Shown here piece after piece: positions 34,492 through 47,400 of a stretch of DNA of 64,000 nucleotides. The first letter of the stretch is position 1, and each line of letters begins with the position of its first letter. Source of the DNA: Rhinopithecus roxellana (lineage: Eukaryota; Chordata; Mammalia; Primates; Cercopithecidae); contig NC_044568.1 in assembly GCF_007565055.1 (NCBI RefSeq), positions 43,728,156 to 43,792,155 of the forward strand. Reading direction: 5' to 3'. A model generated the notes under the pieces. The model was not told the DNA's origin, did not search any database, and saw only the letters and a program-made list of their open reading frames with translations. The position numbers and the translations under genes are program-made.

Positions 34492-37400
34492 ATGACAGGA
34501 TAAAGTTCACACATAACAATATTAACCTTAAATGTTAATGGACTAAATGCTCCAATTAAAAGACACAGACTGGCAAACTGGATAAAGAGTCAAGACCCAT
34601 CAGTCTGCTGTATTCAGGAGACCCATCTCACATGCAGAGACATACATAGGCTCAAAATAAAGGGATGGAGGAAGATCTACCAAGCAAATGGAGAACAAGA
34701 AAAAGCAGGGGTTGCAATCCTAGTCTCTGATAAAACAGACTTTAAACCGTCAAAGATCAAAAGAGACAAAGAAGGCCATTACATAATGGTAAAGGGATCA
34801 ATTCAACAGGAAGAGCTAACCCTCCTAAATATATATGCACCCAATACAGGAGCACCCAGATTCATAAAGCAAGTCCTTGGAGACGTACAAAGAGACTTAG
34901 ACTCCCATACAATAATAATGGGAGACTTCAACACTCCACTGTCAACATTAGACAGATCAACGAGACAGAAAGTTAACAAGGATATCCAGGAATTGAACTC
35001 ATCTCTGCACCAAGCGGACCTAATAGACATCTATAGAACTCTCCACCCCAAATCAACAGAATATACATTCTTCTCAGCACCACATCGCACTTATTCCAAA
35101 ATCGACCACATAATTGGAAGTAAAGCACTCCTCAGCAAATGTACAAGAACAGAAATTATAACAAACTGTCTCTCAGACCACAGTGCAATCAAACTAGAAC
35201 TCAGGACTAAGAAACTCAATCAAAACCGCTCAACTACATGGAAACTGAACAACCTGCTCCTGAATGGCTACTGGGTACATAACGAAATGAAAGCAGAAAT
35301 AAAGATGTTCTTTGAAACCAATGAGAACAAAGATACAACATACCAGAATCTCTGGGACACATTTAAAGCAGTGTGTAGAGGGAAATTTATAGCACTAAAT
35401 GCCCACAAGAGAAAGCAGGAAAGATCTAAAATTGACACTCCAACATCACAATTAAAAGAACTAGAGAGGCAAGAGCAAACACATTCAAAAGCTAGCAGAA
35501 GGCAAGAAATAACTAAGATCAGAGCAGAACTGAAGGAGATAGAGACACAAAAAAAACCCTCCAAAAAATCAATGAATCCAGGAGTTGGTTTTTTGAAAAG
35601 ATCAACAAAATTGACAGACCGCTAGCAAGGCTAATAAAGAAGAAAACGGAGAGGAATCAAATAGACGCAATAAAAAATGATAAAGGGTATATCACCACCG
35701 ACCCCACAGAAATACAAACAACCATCAGAGAATACTATAAACCCCTTTACGCAAATCAACTAGAAAATCTAGAAGAAATGGATAATTTCCTGGACACTCA
35801 CACTCTCCCAAGGCTAAACCAGGAAGAATTGGAATCCCTGAATAGACCAATAGCAGGCTATGAAATTGAGGCAACAATTAATAGCCTACCCACCAAAAAA
35901 AGTCCAGGACCAGATGGATTCACAGCTGAATTCTACCAGAGGTACAAGGAGGAGCTGGTACCATTCCTTCTGAAACTATTCCAATCAATAGAAAAAGAGG
36001 GAATCCTCCCTACCGCATTTTATGAGGCCCACATCATCCTGATACCAAAGCCTGGCAGAGACACAACAAAAAAGAGAATTTTAGACCAATATCTCTGATG
36101 AACATCGATGCAAAAATTCTCAGTAAAATACTGGCAAACCGGATTCAGCAGCACATCAAAAAGCTTATCCACCATGATCAAGTGGGCTTCATCCCTGGGA
36201 TGCAAGGCTGGTTCAACATTCGCAAATCAATAAACGTAATCCAGCATATAAACAGAACCAAAGACAAGAACCACATGATTATCTCAATAGATGCAGAAAA
36301 CGCTTTTGACAAAATTCAACAGCCCTTCATGCTAAAAACGCTCAATAAATTCGGTATTGAGGGAACGTACCTCAAAATAATAAGAGCTATTTATGACAAA
36401 CCCACAGCTAATATCATTCTGAATGGGCAAAAACTGGAAAAATTCCCTTTGAAAACTAGCACAAGATAGGGATGCCCTCTCTCACCACTCCTATTCAACA
36501 TGGTCTTGGAAGTTCTGGCTAGGGCAATCAGGCAAGAGAAAGAAATCAAGGGTATCCAGTTAGGAAAAGAAGAAGTCAAATTGTCCCTGTTTGCAGATGA
36601 CATGATTGTATATTTAGAAAACCCCATTGTCTCAGCCCAAAATCTCCTTAAGCTGATAAGCAACTTCAGCAAAGTCTCAGGATACAAAATTAATGTGCAA
36701 AAATCACAAGCATTCTTATACACCAGTAACAGACAAGCAGAGAGCCAAATCAGGAATGAACTTCCATTCACAATTGCTTCAAAGAGATTAAAATACCTAG
36801 GAATCCAGCTTACAAGGGATGTAAAGGACCTCCTCAAGGAGAACTACAAACCACTGCTCAGTGAAATCAAAGAGGACACAAACAAATGGAAGAACATACC
36901 ATGCTCATGGATAGGAAGAATCAATATCGTGAAAATGGCCATACTGCCCAAGGTGATTTATAGATGCAATGCCATCCCCATCAAGCTACCAATGAATTTC
37001 TTCACAGAATTGGAAAAAACTGCTTTAAAGTTCATATGGAACCAAAAAAGAGCCCGCATTGCCAAGACAATCCTAAGTCAAAAGGACAAAGCTGGAGGCG
37101 TCACGCTACCTGACTTCAAACTACACTACAAGGCTACAGTAACCAAAACAGCATGGTTACTGGTACCAAAACAGAGATATAGACCAATGGAACAGAACAG
37201 AGTCCTCAGAAATAATACCACACATCTACAACCATCTGATCTTTGACAAACCTGAGAGAAACAAGAAATGGGGAAAGGATTCCCTATTTAATAAATGGTG
37301 CTGGGAAAATTGGCTAGCCATAAGTAGAAAGCTGAAACTGGATCCTTTCCTTACCCCTTATACGAAGATTAATTCAAGATGGATTAGAGACTTAAATGTT

Positions 37401-38320
37401 AGACCTAATACCATAAAAACCCTAGAAGAAAATCTAGGTAGTACCATTCAGGACATAGGCATGGGCAAGGACTTCATGTCTAAAACACCAAAAGCAACGG
37501 CAGCAGAAGCCAAAATTGACAAATGGGATCTAATTAAACTAAAGAGCTTTTGCCCAGCAAAAGAAACTACCATCAGAGTGAATAGGCAACCTACAGAATG
37601 GGAGAAAATTTTTGCAACCTACTCATCTGACAAAGGGCTAATATCCAGAATCTACAAAGAACTCAAACAAATATACAAGAAAAAAACAAACAACCCCATG
37701 AAAAAGTGGGCAAAGGATATGAACAGACATTTCTCAAAAGAAGACATTCATACAGCCAACAGACACATGAAAAAATGCTCATCATCACTCGCCATCAGAG
37801 AAATGCAAATCAAAACCACAATGAGATACCATGTCACACCAGTTAGAATGGCAATCATTAAGAAGTCAGGAAACAACAGTTGTTGGAGAGGATGTGGAGA
37901 AATAGGAACACTTTTACACTGTTGGTGGGATTGTAAACTAGTTCAACCATTATGGAAAACAGTATGACAATTCCTCAAGATCTAGAACTAGATGGACCAT
38001 AAGACCCAGCCATCCCACTACAGGGTATATACCCAAAGGATTATAAATTAGTCAACTACAAGAACACATGCACACGTATGTTTATTGCGGCACTATTCAC
38101 AATAGCAAAGACTTGGAATCAACCCAAATGTCCATCTGTGACAGACTGGATTAAGAAAATGTGGCACATATACACCATGGAATACTATGCAGCCATAAAA
38201 AAGGATGAGTTTGCGTTCTTTGTAGGGACATGCATGCAGCTGGAAACCATCGTTCTTAGCAAACTATCACAAGAAGAGAAAACCAAACACCGCATGTTCT
38301 CACTCATAGGTGGGAACTGA
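34492..38320 (+). pseudogene. ORF2: L1 ORF2 (endonuclease / reverse transcriptase), inactivated
   Basis: The 3829 bases are one more than the 3828 of a normal 1275-codon ORF2. The endonuclease domain keeps QETHL, MGDFNTPLS, SKIDHI and LSDHSAI, which hold its catalytic residues. The reverse transcriptase keeps FADD at 36590-36601. The C-terminal C-x3-C-x7-H-x4-C motif is at 37881-37934. Damage: TAA at codon 4 (34501-34503); two extra A in the run 35549-35556; one A lost in 36068-36073; TAG for Gln at 36467-36469; an extra T at 37157-37158; TGA for Trp at 37965-37967; one base lost near 37973-37981; and TAA at 38000-38002. The net shift is +1, which agrees with the length. Lesions were inferred against the family sequence as remembered. 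Confidence 0.95.
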
Positions 38321-38375
38321 ACAATGAGATCACTTGGACTCGGGAAAGGGAATATCACACACGGGGGCCTATCAT

Positions 38376-38397
38376 GGGGAGGGGGGAGGAGGGAGGG
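38376..38397 (+). other. G-rich tract of the L1 3' UTR, G-quadruplex candidate
   Basis: Four or more runs of at least three G separated by single A or short GA spacers lie in these 22 bases. L1 3' UTRs commonly hold such a tract, and it can fold as a G-quadruplex. Confidence 0.8.
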
Positions 38398-38540
38398 ATT
38401 GCACTGGGGAGTTATACATGATATAAATGATGAATTGATGGGTGCTGACGAGTTGATGGGTGCAGCACACCAACATGGCATAAGTATACATATGTAACAA
38501 AACTGCACGTTATGCACATGTACCCTAGTACTTAATGTAT

Positions 38541-38565
38541 AATAAAAAAAAAAAAGAAAAAAAAA
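38541..38565 (+). terminator. L1 polyadenylation signal and A tail
   Basis: AATAAA at 38541-38546 runs straight into an A tail of about 20 bases interrupted by a single G at 38556. The second target-site copy starts at 38566. The short, interrupted tail suggests that the insertion is not very recent. Confidence 0.9.
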
Positions 38566-38576
38566 AGAAACTTCTT
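38566..38576 (+). repeat. L1 target-site duplication, 3' copy
   Basis: AGAAACTTCTT repeats 32370-32380 exactly. The next bases, 'agtgatgtgtgaattc', continue the interrupted D monomer, so removing the L1 and one copy restores an ordinary monomer. Confidence 0.93.
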
Positions 38577-41064
38577 AGTGATGTGTGAATTCATCTCACT
38601 GAGTTACACTTCTGTTTCATGGAGCAGTCAGTTAACACTGTCTTTGAGGAACCTGAGAAGGGCTTCTTTGGATCGCATTGAGGCCTACCCTGATAAAGGA
38701 AACTTTATGAGTTCAAAACGTTAAAGAAGCTTTCTGAGAAACTTCTTTCTGATCAGTGAGTTCATCTCACATATTTACAAACTTAGACCTCAGGAAGCAG
38801 TTTGCTAACACTCTTTCCGTGGAAACTGCAAAGTGATATTTGGGAGCCCATAGGGGCCCATGGTGAAAAAGGAAATATCCTCACATAATAACTAGAGAGA
38901 AGCTTTCTGAGAGATTGCTTTCTGATGTGTGACTACATCACACAGAGTTCCAACCTTCCCTTCTTGGAACAGTTTACTAACACTGTTGTCGTGGATTCTG
39001 CAAAGTGATATTTGGGAGCCCATAGGGCCCATTGTGAAAAAGGAAGTATCCCCAGATAATAACTAGAGAAAAGCTTTCTGAGAGATTGCATTCTGATGTG
39101 TGACTTCATCACACAGAATTCCACCCTACCATTCTTGGAACAGTTTGCTAACACTCTTGTCGTGGATTTTGCAAAGTGATATTTGGGAGCCCATAGGGGC
39201 CAATGGTGAAAAAGGAAGTATACTCACATAATAACTAGAGAGAAGCTTTCTGAGAGATTCCTTTCCGATGTGTGACTTCATCACACAGAGTTCCACCCTT
39301 CCCTTCTTGGAACAGTTTGCTAACACTATTGTCGTGGATTCTGGATAGTGATATTTGGGAGCTCATTGAGGTCTATGGTGAAAAAGGAAATATCCTCAGA
39401 CTAAAAGTGGAAAGAAGCCTTCTGAGAAACTGCATTGCCATGTGTGAATGCACCTCACAGAGTTACACGTTTCTCTCAGTGATCAGTTTGTTAACACAGT
39501 TTTCTGGAAATCTGTAATTAGATATTTCATAGCGCAATGAAGCTTGCGGTGACAAAGGAAATATCCTCAGATGAAAACTAGAAAGAAGCTTTCTGAAAAC
39601 CATCTTCATGATGTGTTAATTCATCTCAAAGAGTTACCCTTATGTTTGGTGGAGCAGTCCATTAACACTGTCTTTGAGGAACCTGAGAAGGGCTTCTTTG
39701 GATCGCATTGGGGCCTACGCTGATAAAGGAAATTTCATCAGTTCAATACGTGACAGAAGCTTTCTGAGAAACTTCTTTCTGATCAATGAGTTCATCTCAC
39801 AGACTTACAACTTAGACCTCAGGAAGCAGTTTGCTAACACTCTTCTCGAGGAAACTACAAAGTGATATTTGGGAGCCCATAAGGGCCCATGGTGAAAAAA
39901 GAAATATCCTCACATAATAACTAGAGAGAAGCTTTCTGAGAGATTGCTTTCTGATGTGTGACTTCATCACACAGAGTTCCACCCTTCCCTTCTTGGAACA
40001 GTTTGCTAACACTCTTGTCGTGGATTCTGCAAAGTGATATTTTTGAGCTCATTGAGGGCAATGGCGAAAAAGGAAATATCCTCAGATTAAAACTGGAAAG
40101 AAGCCTTCTGAGAAACCGCATTGCCATGTGTGAATGCAACTCACAGAGTTACACGTTTCTCTTCAGTGATCAGTTTGTTAACACAGTTTTCTGGAAATCT
40201 GGAATTAGATACTTCATAGCGCAATGAATCTTACGTTGAAAAAGGAAATATCCTCAGATGAAAACTAGAAATAAGCTTTCTGAGAAACTTCTTGGTGATG
40301 TGTGAAATCATCTCACAGAGTTACAATTATGTTTCGTGGAACAGTCCATTTACACTGTCTTTGAGAAATCTGAGAAGGGCTTCTTTGTATCGCACTGAGG
40401 CCTACACTGCTAAAGGAAAATTCATCAGTTCAAAACGTGAAAGAAACTTTCGGAGAAACTACTTCCTGAACAGTGAGTTCATTAAACAGACTTACAACTT
40501 AGACCTCAGGAAGCAGTGTGCGAACACTATTTTCGTGGAAACTGCAACGTGATATTTGGGAGCCAATAGGGGGCAATGATGAAATAGGAAGTATACTTAC
40601 ATAATAACTAGAGAGAAGCCTTCTGAGAGATTGCTTTCTGATGTGTGACTTCATCACACAGAGTTCCAACCTTCCCTTCTTGGAACAGTTGCTAACACTG
40701 TTGTCGTGGATTCTGCAAAGTGATATTTGGGAGCCAATAGGGGCCCATGGTGAAAAAGGAAGTATCCTCACATAATAACTAGAGAGAAGCTCTCTGAGAG
40801 ATTGCTTTCCGATGTGTGACTTCATCACACAGAGTTCCAATCTTCCCTTCTTGGAACAGTTTGCTAACGTTGTTTTCGTGGATTCTGCAAAGTGATATTT
40901 GGGAGCCCATAGGGGCCCATGGTGAAAACGGAAGTATCCTCACATAATAATTAGAGAGAAGCTTTCTGAGAGATTGCTTTCTGATGTGTGACTTCATCAC
41001 ACAGAGCTCAACCCTTCCCTTCTTGGAACAGTTTGCTAACACTGTTGTCTTGGATTCTACAAAG
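38577..41064 (+). repeat. Alpha-satellite array right of the L1
   Basis: The split D monomer resumes and is followed by A, two B', B and C (near 39413). The next C is near 40100. Segment 40180-41060 is about 93-94% like 3410-4290, sharing 'cattaaacagacttac', 'gtgcgaacactattttcg' and 'gccaatagggggcaatgatg'. No gene is seen. Confidence 0.94.
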
Positions 41065-41407
41065 TGATATTTGGGAGCCCATAGTGGCCCAAGGTTAAAA
41101 AGGAAGCACCCGCACATAGTAACTAGAGAGAAGCTTTCTGAGAAATTGCTTTAGGATATGTGTCTTCATCACACAGACTTCCACCCTTACCTTCTTGGAA
41201 CAGTTGCTAACACTGTTGTCGTGGATTCTGCAAAGTGATATTTGGGAGCCCATAGTGGCCCAAAGTTAAAAAGGAAGCATCCGCACATAATAACTAGAGA
41301 GAAGGTTTCTGAGAAATTGCTTTAGGATATGTGTCTTCATCACACAGAGTCCCACCCTTACCTTCTTGGAACAGTTTGCTAACACTGTTGTCGTGGATTC
41401 TGCAAAG
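41065..41407 (+). repeat. Single-monomer tandem duplication (B')
   Basis: 41065-41235 and 41236-41407 are close copies at 171 bp spacing. They share 'agtggcccaa', 'gttaaaaaggaagca', 'ccgcacat' and 'gctttaggatatgtgtcttc', which are rare elsewhere. The first copy has lost one T in 'cagtttgctaac'. This shows B' number growing by one-monomer steps. Confidence 0.88.
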
Positions 41408-44400
41408 GGATATTTGGGAGCTCATTGAGGCCTACGGTGAAAAAGGAAATATCTTCATATTAAAACTGGAAAGAAGAATTCTGAGAAACTGCATTGCCAT
41501 TTGTGAATGCAACACGCAGATTTACACGTTTCTCTTCAGTGATCAGGTTGGTAACACAGTTTTCTGGAAATCTGCAATTAGATTCTTCATAGCGCAATGA
41601 AGCTTACGGTGACAAAGGAAATATCCTCAGATGAAAACTGGAAAGAATCTCTCCTAGAAAATTTTTGGTGATGTGTGAATTCATCTCACAGAGTTACACT
41701 TACTTTTAGTGGAGTAGTCAATTAACACTGTCTTTGCGGATCCTGAGAAGGGTTTCTTTGGATCGCATTGAGGCCTACACTGATAATGGAAATTTCATCC
41801 GTTCAAAACGTGAAAGAAGCTTTCTGAGAAACTTCTTTCTGATCAATGAGTTCATCTCACAGACTAACAACTTAGACCTAAGGAAGCAGTTTGCTAACAC
41901 TCTTTTCGCGGAAACTGCAAAGTGATATTTGGGCGCCCGTAGGGTCCCATGGTGAAAAAGGAAATATCCTCACATAATAATTAGAGAGAAGCTTTCTGAG
42001 ACATTGCTTTCTGATGTGTGATTCCATCACACACAGTTCCACTCTTCCCTTCTTGGAATAGTTTGCTAACACTGTTGTCTTGGATGCTGCAAAGTGATAT
42101 TTGGGAGCCCATAGGTGGCAATGGTGAAAAAGGAAGTATCCTCACATAATAACTAGAGAGAAACTTTCTGAGAGATTCCTTTCCAATGTGTGACTTCATC
42201 ACACAGAGTTCCACCCTTCCCTTCTTGGAACAGTTTGCTAACACTGTTGTCGTGGATTCTGGAAAGTGATATTTGGGAGCTCATTGAGGCCTATGGTGAA
42301 AAAGGAAATATCCTCAGATGAAAACTGGAAAGAAGAATTCTGAGAAACTGAATTGCCATGTGTGAATGCAACTGACAGAGTTACACGTTTTCTTCCGTGG
42401 TAAGTTTGTTAACACAGTTTTCTGGAAATCTGCAATGAGATACTTCATAGCATAATGAAGCTTATAGTGACAAAGGAAATATCCTCAGATGAATACTAGA
42501 AAGAAGCTTTACTAGAAACTTCTTTGTGATGTGTGAATTCATCTCACAGATTTACACTTATGTTTCGTGGAGCAGTCCATTAACACTGTCTTTCAGGAAC
42601 CTGAGAAGGGCTTCTTTGGATCGCATTGAGGCCTACGCTGAAAAAGGAATTTCATAAGTTCAAAAGGTGAAAGAAGCTTTCTGAGAAACTTCTTTTTGAT
42701 CAGTGAGTTCATCTCGCTGAGTTACAACTTACACCTCAGGAAGCAGTTTGCTAACACTCTTTTCGTGGAAACTGCAAAGTTATATTTGGGAGCCCATAGG
42801 GGCCCATTGTGAAAAAGGAATTATCCTCACATAAAAACTAGAGAGAAGCTTCCTGAGGGATTGCTTTCTGATGTGTGACTTCATCACACAGGGTTCCACC
42901 TTTCCCTTCTTGGAACAGTTTGCTAACACTGTTGTCGTGGATTCTGAAAAGTGATATTTGGGAGCTCATTGAGGGCTATGATGAAAAAGGAAATATCTTC
43001 AGGTTAAAACTGAAAGAAGTCTTCTGAGAAATTACATTGCCATGTGTGAAAGCAATGGACACAGTTAAACGTTTCTCTTCAGTGATCAGTTTTTTAACAC
43101 AGTTTTATGGAAATCTGCAATTAGATACTTCATAGCGCAATGAAGCTTACGGTGACAAAGGAAATATACTCAGATGAAAACTAGAAAGAAGCTTTCCTAG
43201 AAACTTCTTGGCAATGTGTGAATTCATCTCACAGAGTTACACTTATGTTTCGTGGAGCAGTCCATTAACACTGTCTTTGATGCACCTGAGAAGGGCTTCT
43301 TTAGATCGTATTGAGGCCGACGCTGATAAAGGAAATTTCATCAGTTCAAAACGTGAAAGAAGCTTTCTGAGAAACTTCTTTCTGATCAGTGAGTTCACCT
43401 CACAGATTTACTATGTAGACCTCAGGAAGCAGTTTGCTAACACTCTTTTCGTGTAAACTGGAAAGTGATATTTGCAGCCCATAGGGGAGCATGGTGAAAA
43501 AGGAATTATCCTCTCATAATAACTACAGAGAAGCTTTCTGAGAGATTGCTTTCTGATGTGTCACTTCATCACACAGTGTTCCCCCTATCCCTTTCTGCAA
43601 CAGTTTGCTAACACTGTTGTCGTGGATTCTGCAAAGTGATATTTGGGAGCCCATAGTGGCCCAGGGTGAAAAAGGAAGTATCCTCACATAATAACTAGAG
43701 AGAATCTTTCTGAGAGATTGCTTTCTGATGTGTGACTACATCACACAGAGTTCCACCCTTCTCATCTTGGAACAGTTTGCTAACACTGTTGTCGTGGATT
43801 CTGAAAAGTGATATTTGGGAGATCATTGAGGGCTATGGTGAAAAAGGAAATATCCTCAAATTAAAACTGGAAAGAAGCCTTCTGTGAAACTGCATTGCCA
43901 TGTGTGAATGCATGTCACAGAGTTACACGTTTCTGTTCAGTTATCACTTTGTTAACACAGTTTTCTGGAAATCTGTAATTAGATACTTCCTAGCGTAATG
44001 AAGCTTACGGTGAGAAAGGAAATATCCTCAGATGAAAATTAGAAAGAAGCTTTCTTAGAAACTTCTTGGGGATGTGTGAATTCATCTCACAGAGTTACAC
44101 TTATGTTTCGTGGAGCAGTCCATTACACTGTCTTTGAGGAACCTCAAAAGTGCTTCTTTGGATCACATTGACCCTACGCTGATAAAGGAAATTTCATCAG
44201 TTCAAAAAGTGAAAGAAGCATTCTCAGAAACTTCTATCTGATCAGTGAGTTCATCTCACAAACTTACAACTTAGACCTCAGGAAGCAGTTTCCTAACCCT
44301 CTTTTCGTGGAAAGTGCAAACTCATATTTGGGAGCCCATAGGGTCCCATGTTGAAAAAAGACATAATCTCACATAATAACTAGAGGGAAGCTTTCTGAGA

Positions 44401-47400
44401 GATTACCTTCTGAAGTTTGACTTCATCACACAGAGTTCCACACTTCCGTTCTTGGACCATTTGCAAACACTGTTGTCGTGGATTCTGCAAAGTGATATAT
44501 AGGAGCTCATTGAGGGCTATGGTGAAAAAGGAAATATTCCCAGATTAAAACTAGAAAGAAGCCTTCTGAGAAACTGCATTGCCGTGTGTGAATGCAACTC
44601 ACAGAGTTACACGTTTCTCTTCCGTGATCAGTTTGTTAACACAGTTTTCTGGAAATCTGCAATTAGATACTTCATAGCGCAGTGAAGCTTATGGTGACAA
44701 AGGAAATATCCTCACATGGAAACTAGAGAGAAGCTTTCATAGAAACTTCCTGGTGATGTGTGAATTCATCTCACAGACTTACAATTATGTTTCGTGGAGC
44801 AGTCCACTAACACTGTCTTTGAGGAACCTGAGAAGGGCTTCTTTGGATCGCATTGAGGCCTAAGCTGGTAAAGGAAATTTCATCAGTTCAAAACGTGAAA
44901 GAAGCTTTCTGAGAAACTTGTTTTTGATCACTCAGTTCATCTCACAGACTTACACCTTAGACCTCAGGAAGCAGGTTGCTAACCCTCTTTTCGGGGAAAC
45001 TGCAAAGTGATATTTGGGAGCCCACAGGGTCCCATGGTGAAAAAGGAAATATCCTCAAATAATAACTATAGAGAAGCTTTCTGAGAGATTGCTTTCTGAT
45101 GTGTGACTTCATCACACAGAGTTCCACCCTTCCCTTCTTGAAACAGTTTGCTAACACTGTTGTCGTGGATTCTGCAAAGTGATATTTGGGAACCCATACG
45201 GGCCCATGTACAAAAAAGAAGTATCTCACATAATAACTAGAGAGAAGCTTTCTGAGGGATTGCTTTCTGATGTGTGACTTCATCACACACCGTTCCACCC
45301 TTCCCTTCTTGGAACAGTTTACTAACACTGTTGTCGTGGATTCTGCAAACTGATATTTCAGAGCTCATTGAGGGCTGTGTTGAGAAAGGAAATATCCTCA
45401 GATTAAAACTGGAAAGAAGCCTTCTGAGAAACTGCATTGCAATGTGTGAATTCAACTCAGAGAGTTACACGTTTCTCTTCAGTGATCAGTTTGTTAACAC
45501 AGTTTTCTTGAAATCTGCAATTAGATACTTCATAGCGCAAGGAAGCTTACGGTGACAAAGGAAATATCCTCAGATGAAAACTAGAAAGAAGCTTTCTTAG
45601 AAACTTCTTGGTGATGTGTGAATTCATCTCAGAGAGTTACACTTATGTTTCGTGCAGCAGTCCATTAAAACTGTCTTTGAGGAACCTGAGACGGGATTCT
45701 GTGGATCACATTGAGGCCTACGCTGATAAAGGAAATTTCATCAGTTCAAAACGTGAAAGAAGCTTTCTGAGAAACTTCTTTCTGATCAGTGATTTCATCT
45801 CACACACTTACAACTTAGACCTCAGGAAGCAGTTTGCTAACACTCTTTTCGTGGAAACAGCAAAGTGATATTTGGGAGCCGATAGGGGCCCGTGGTGACA
45901 TAGGAAATATCCTCACATAATAACTAGGGAGAAGCTCTCTGAGAGATTGCTCTCAGATATGTGACTTCATCACACAGAGTTCCACCCTTCCCTTCTTGGA
46001 ATAGTTTGCTAACAGTGTTTTCGTGGATTCTCCAAAGTGATATTTAGGAGCACTAAGGGGCCCATGGTGAAAAAAGAAGTATCCTCACATAATAACTAGA
46101 TAGAAGATTTCTGAGAGATTGCTTCCCAATACGTGACTTAATCACACCGAGTTCCACCCTTCCCTTCTTGGAACAGTTTGCTAACACTGTTATGGATTCT
46201 GCAAAATGATATTTGGGAGCCCATAGGGGCTCATAGTGAAAAAGGAAGTATCCTCACATAAGAACTAGAGAGAAGCTTTCTGAGAGATTGCTTTCTGAAG
46301 TGTGACTTCATCACACAGAGTTCCACCCTTCCCTTCTTGGAACAGTTTAATAACACCGTTGTCATGGATTCTGCAAAGTAATATTTGGGAGCTCATTGAG
46401 GGCTATGGTGAAAAAGGAAACATACTCAGATTAAAACTGGAAAGAAGCCTTCTGAGAAACTGCATTGCCATATGTGAATGTAACTCACAGAGTTACACGT
46501 TTCTCTTCAGTGATCAGTTTGTTAACACAGTTTCTGGAAATCTGCAATTAGATACTTCGTAGTGCACTGAAGCTTACGGTGACAAAGGAAATATCCTCAT
46601 ATGTAAACTAGAAAGAAGCTTTCTTAGAAAATTCTTGGTGATGTGTGAATTCATCTCACACAATTACACTTATGTTTCGTGGAGCAGTCCATTAACACTG
46701 TCTTTGAGGAACCTGAGAAAGGCTTCTTTGGATCTCATTGAGGCCTATGCTGATGAAGGAAATTTCATCAGTTCAAAACGTGAAAGAAGCTTTCTGAGAA
46801 ACTTCTTTCTGATCAGTGAGTTCATCTCACAGACTTACATCTTAGACCTCAGGAAGCAGTTTGCTAACACTCTTTTCGTGGATATTGCAAAGTGATATTT
46901 GGGAGCCGATAGGGGCCCATGGTGAAAAAGGAATATTCTCACATAATAACTACAGAGAAGCTTTCTGAGAGATTGCTTTCTGATGAGTGACTTCATCACA
47001 CAGAGTTCCACCCTTCCCTTCTTGGAACAGTTTGCTAACACTGCTGACGTGGATTCTGCAAAGTGATATTTGGAGCCCATAGGGGCCCATGGTGAAAAAA
47101 GAAGTATCCTCACATAAAAACTAGAGAGAAGCTTTCTGAGAGTTTGTTTTCTGATGTGTGACTTCATCACACAGAGTTCCACCCTTCCCTTCTTGGAACA
47201 ATTTGCTTACACTGTTGTCGTGGATACTGCAAAGTGATATTTGGGAGCTCATTGAGGGCTATGGTGAAAAGGAAATATCCTCAGATTAAAACAGGAAAGA
47301 AGCCTTCTGAAAAACTGCATTGCGATGTCTGAATGCAACTCACAGAGTTACACGTTTCTCTTCACACATCAGTTTGTTAACACAGTTTCTGGAAACCTGC

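Larger units (their letters stand above)
32381..38565 (+). mobile_element. Full-length LINE-1 retrotransposon (L1PA-like, probably platyrrhine)
   Basis: The element is 6185 bases long. In order it has a 5' UTR (32381-33411), an intact ORF1 (33412-34428), a 63-base spacer, a damaged ORF2 (34492-38320), a 3' UTR, a poly(A) signal and an A-rich tail. The first bases, 'ggggcggagcaagatggctg', match the known L1 5' end, so it is not truncated. An exact 11 bp target-site duplication shows insertion by target-primed reverse transcription into the satellite. The 3' UTR words 'ttgatgggtgctgacgag' and 'gggtgcagcacacc' recall New World monkey L1s, which is from memory. ORF2 damage makes it non-autonomous. 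Confidence 0.97.
38321..38565 (+). other. L1 3' UTR, poly(A) signal and tail
   Basis: After the ORF2 stop come 'acaatgagatcacttggac', a purine-rich G tract and a region with TTGATGGGTGC twice (38435-38445 and 38453-38463, 18 bases apart). It ends with 'acatgtaccctag' before the tail. The doubled TTGATGGGTGC is absent from human L1PA 3' UTRs as I remember them and is the main reason for suggesting a New World monkey. Confidence 0.88.

Noticed and set aside
35549..36073. Frame changes in A runs of ORF2 as programmed frameshifts
   Set aside because: L1 ORF2 is normally one continuous frame. The other stops and indels show ordinary decay, and A runs are simply prone to slippage.
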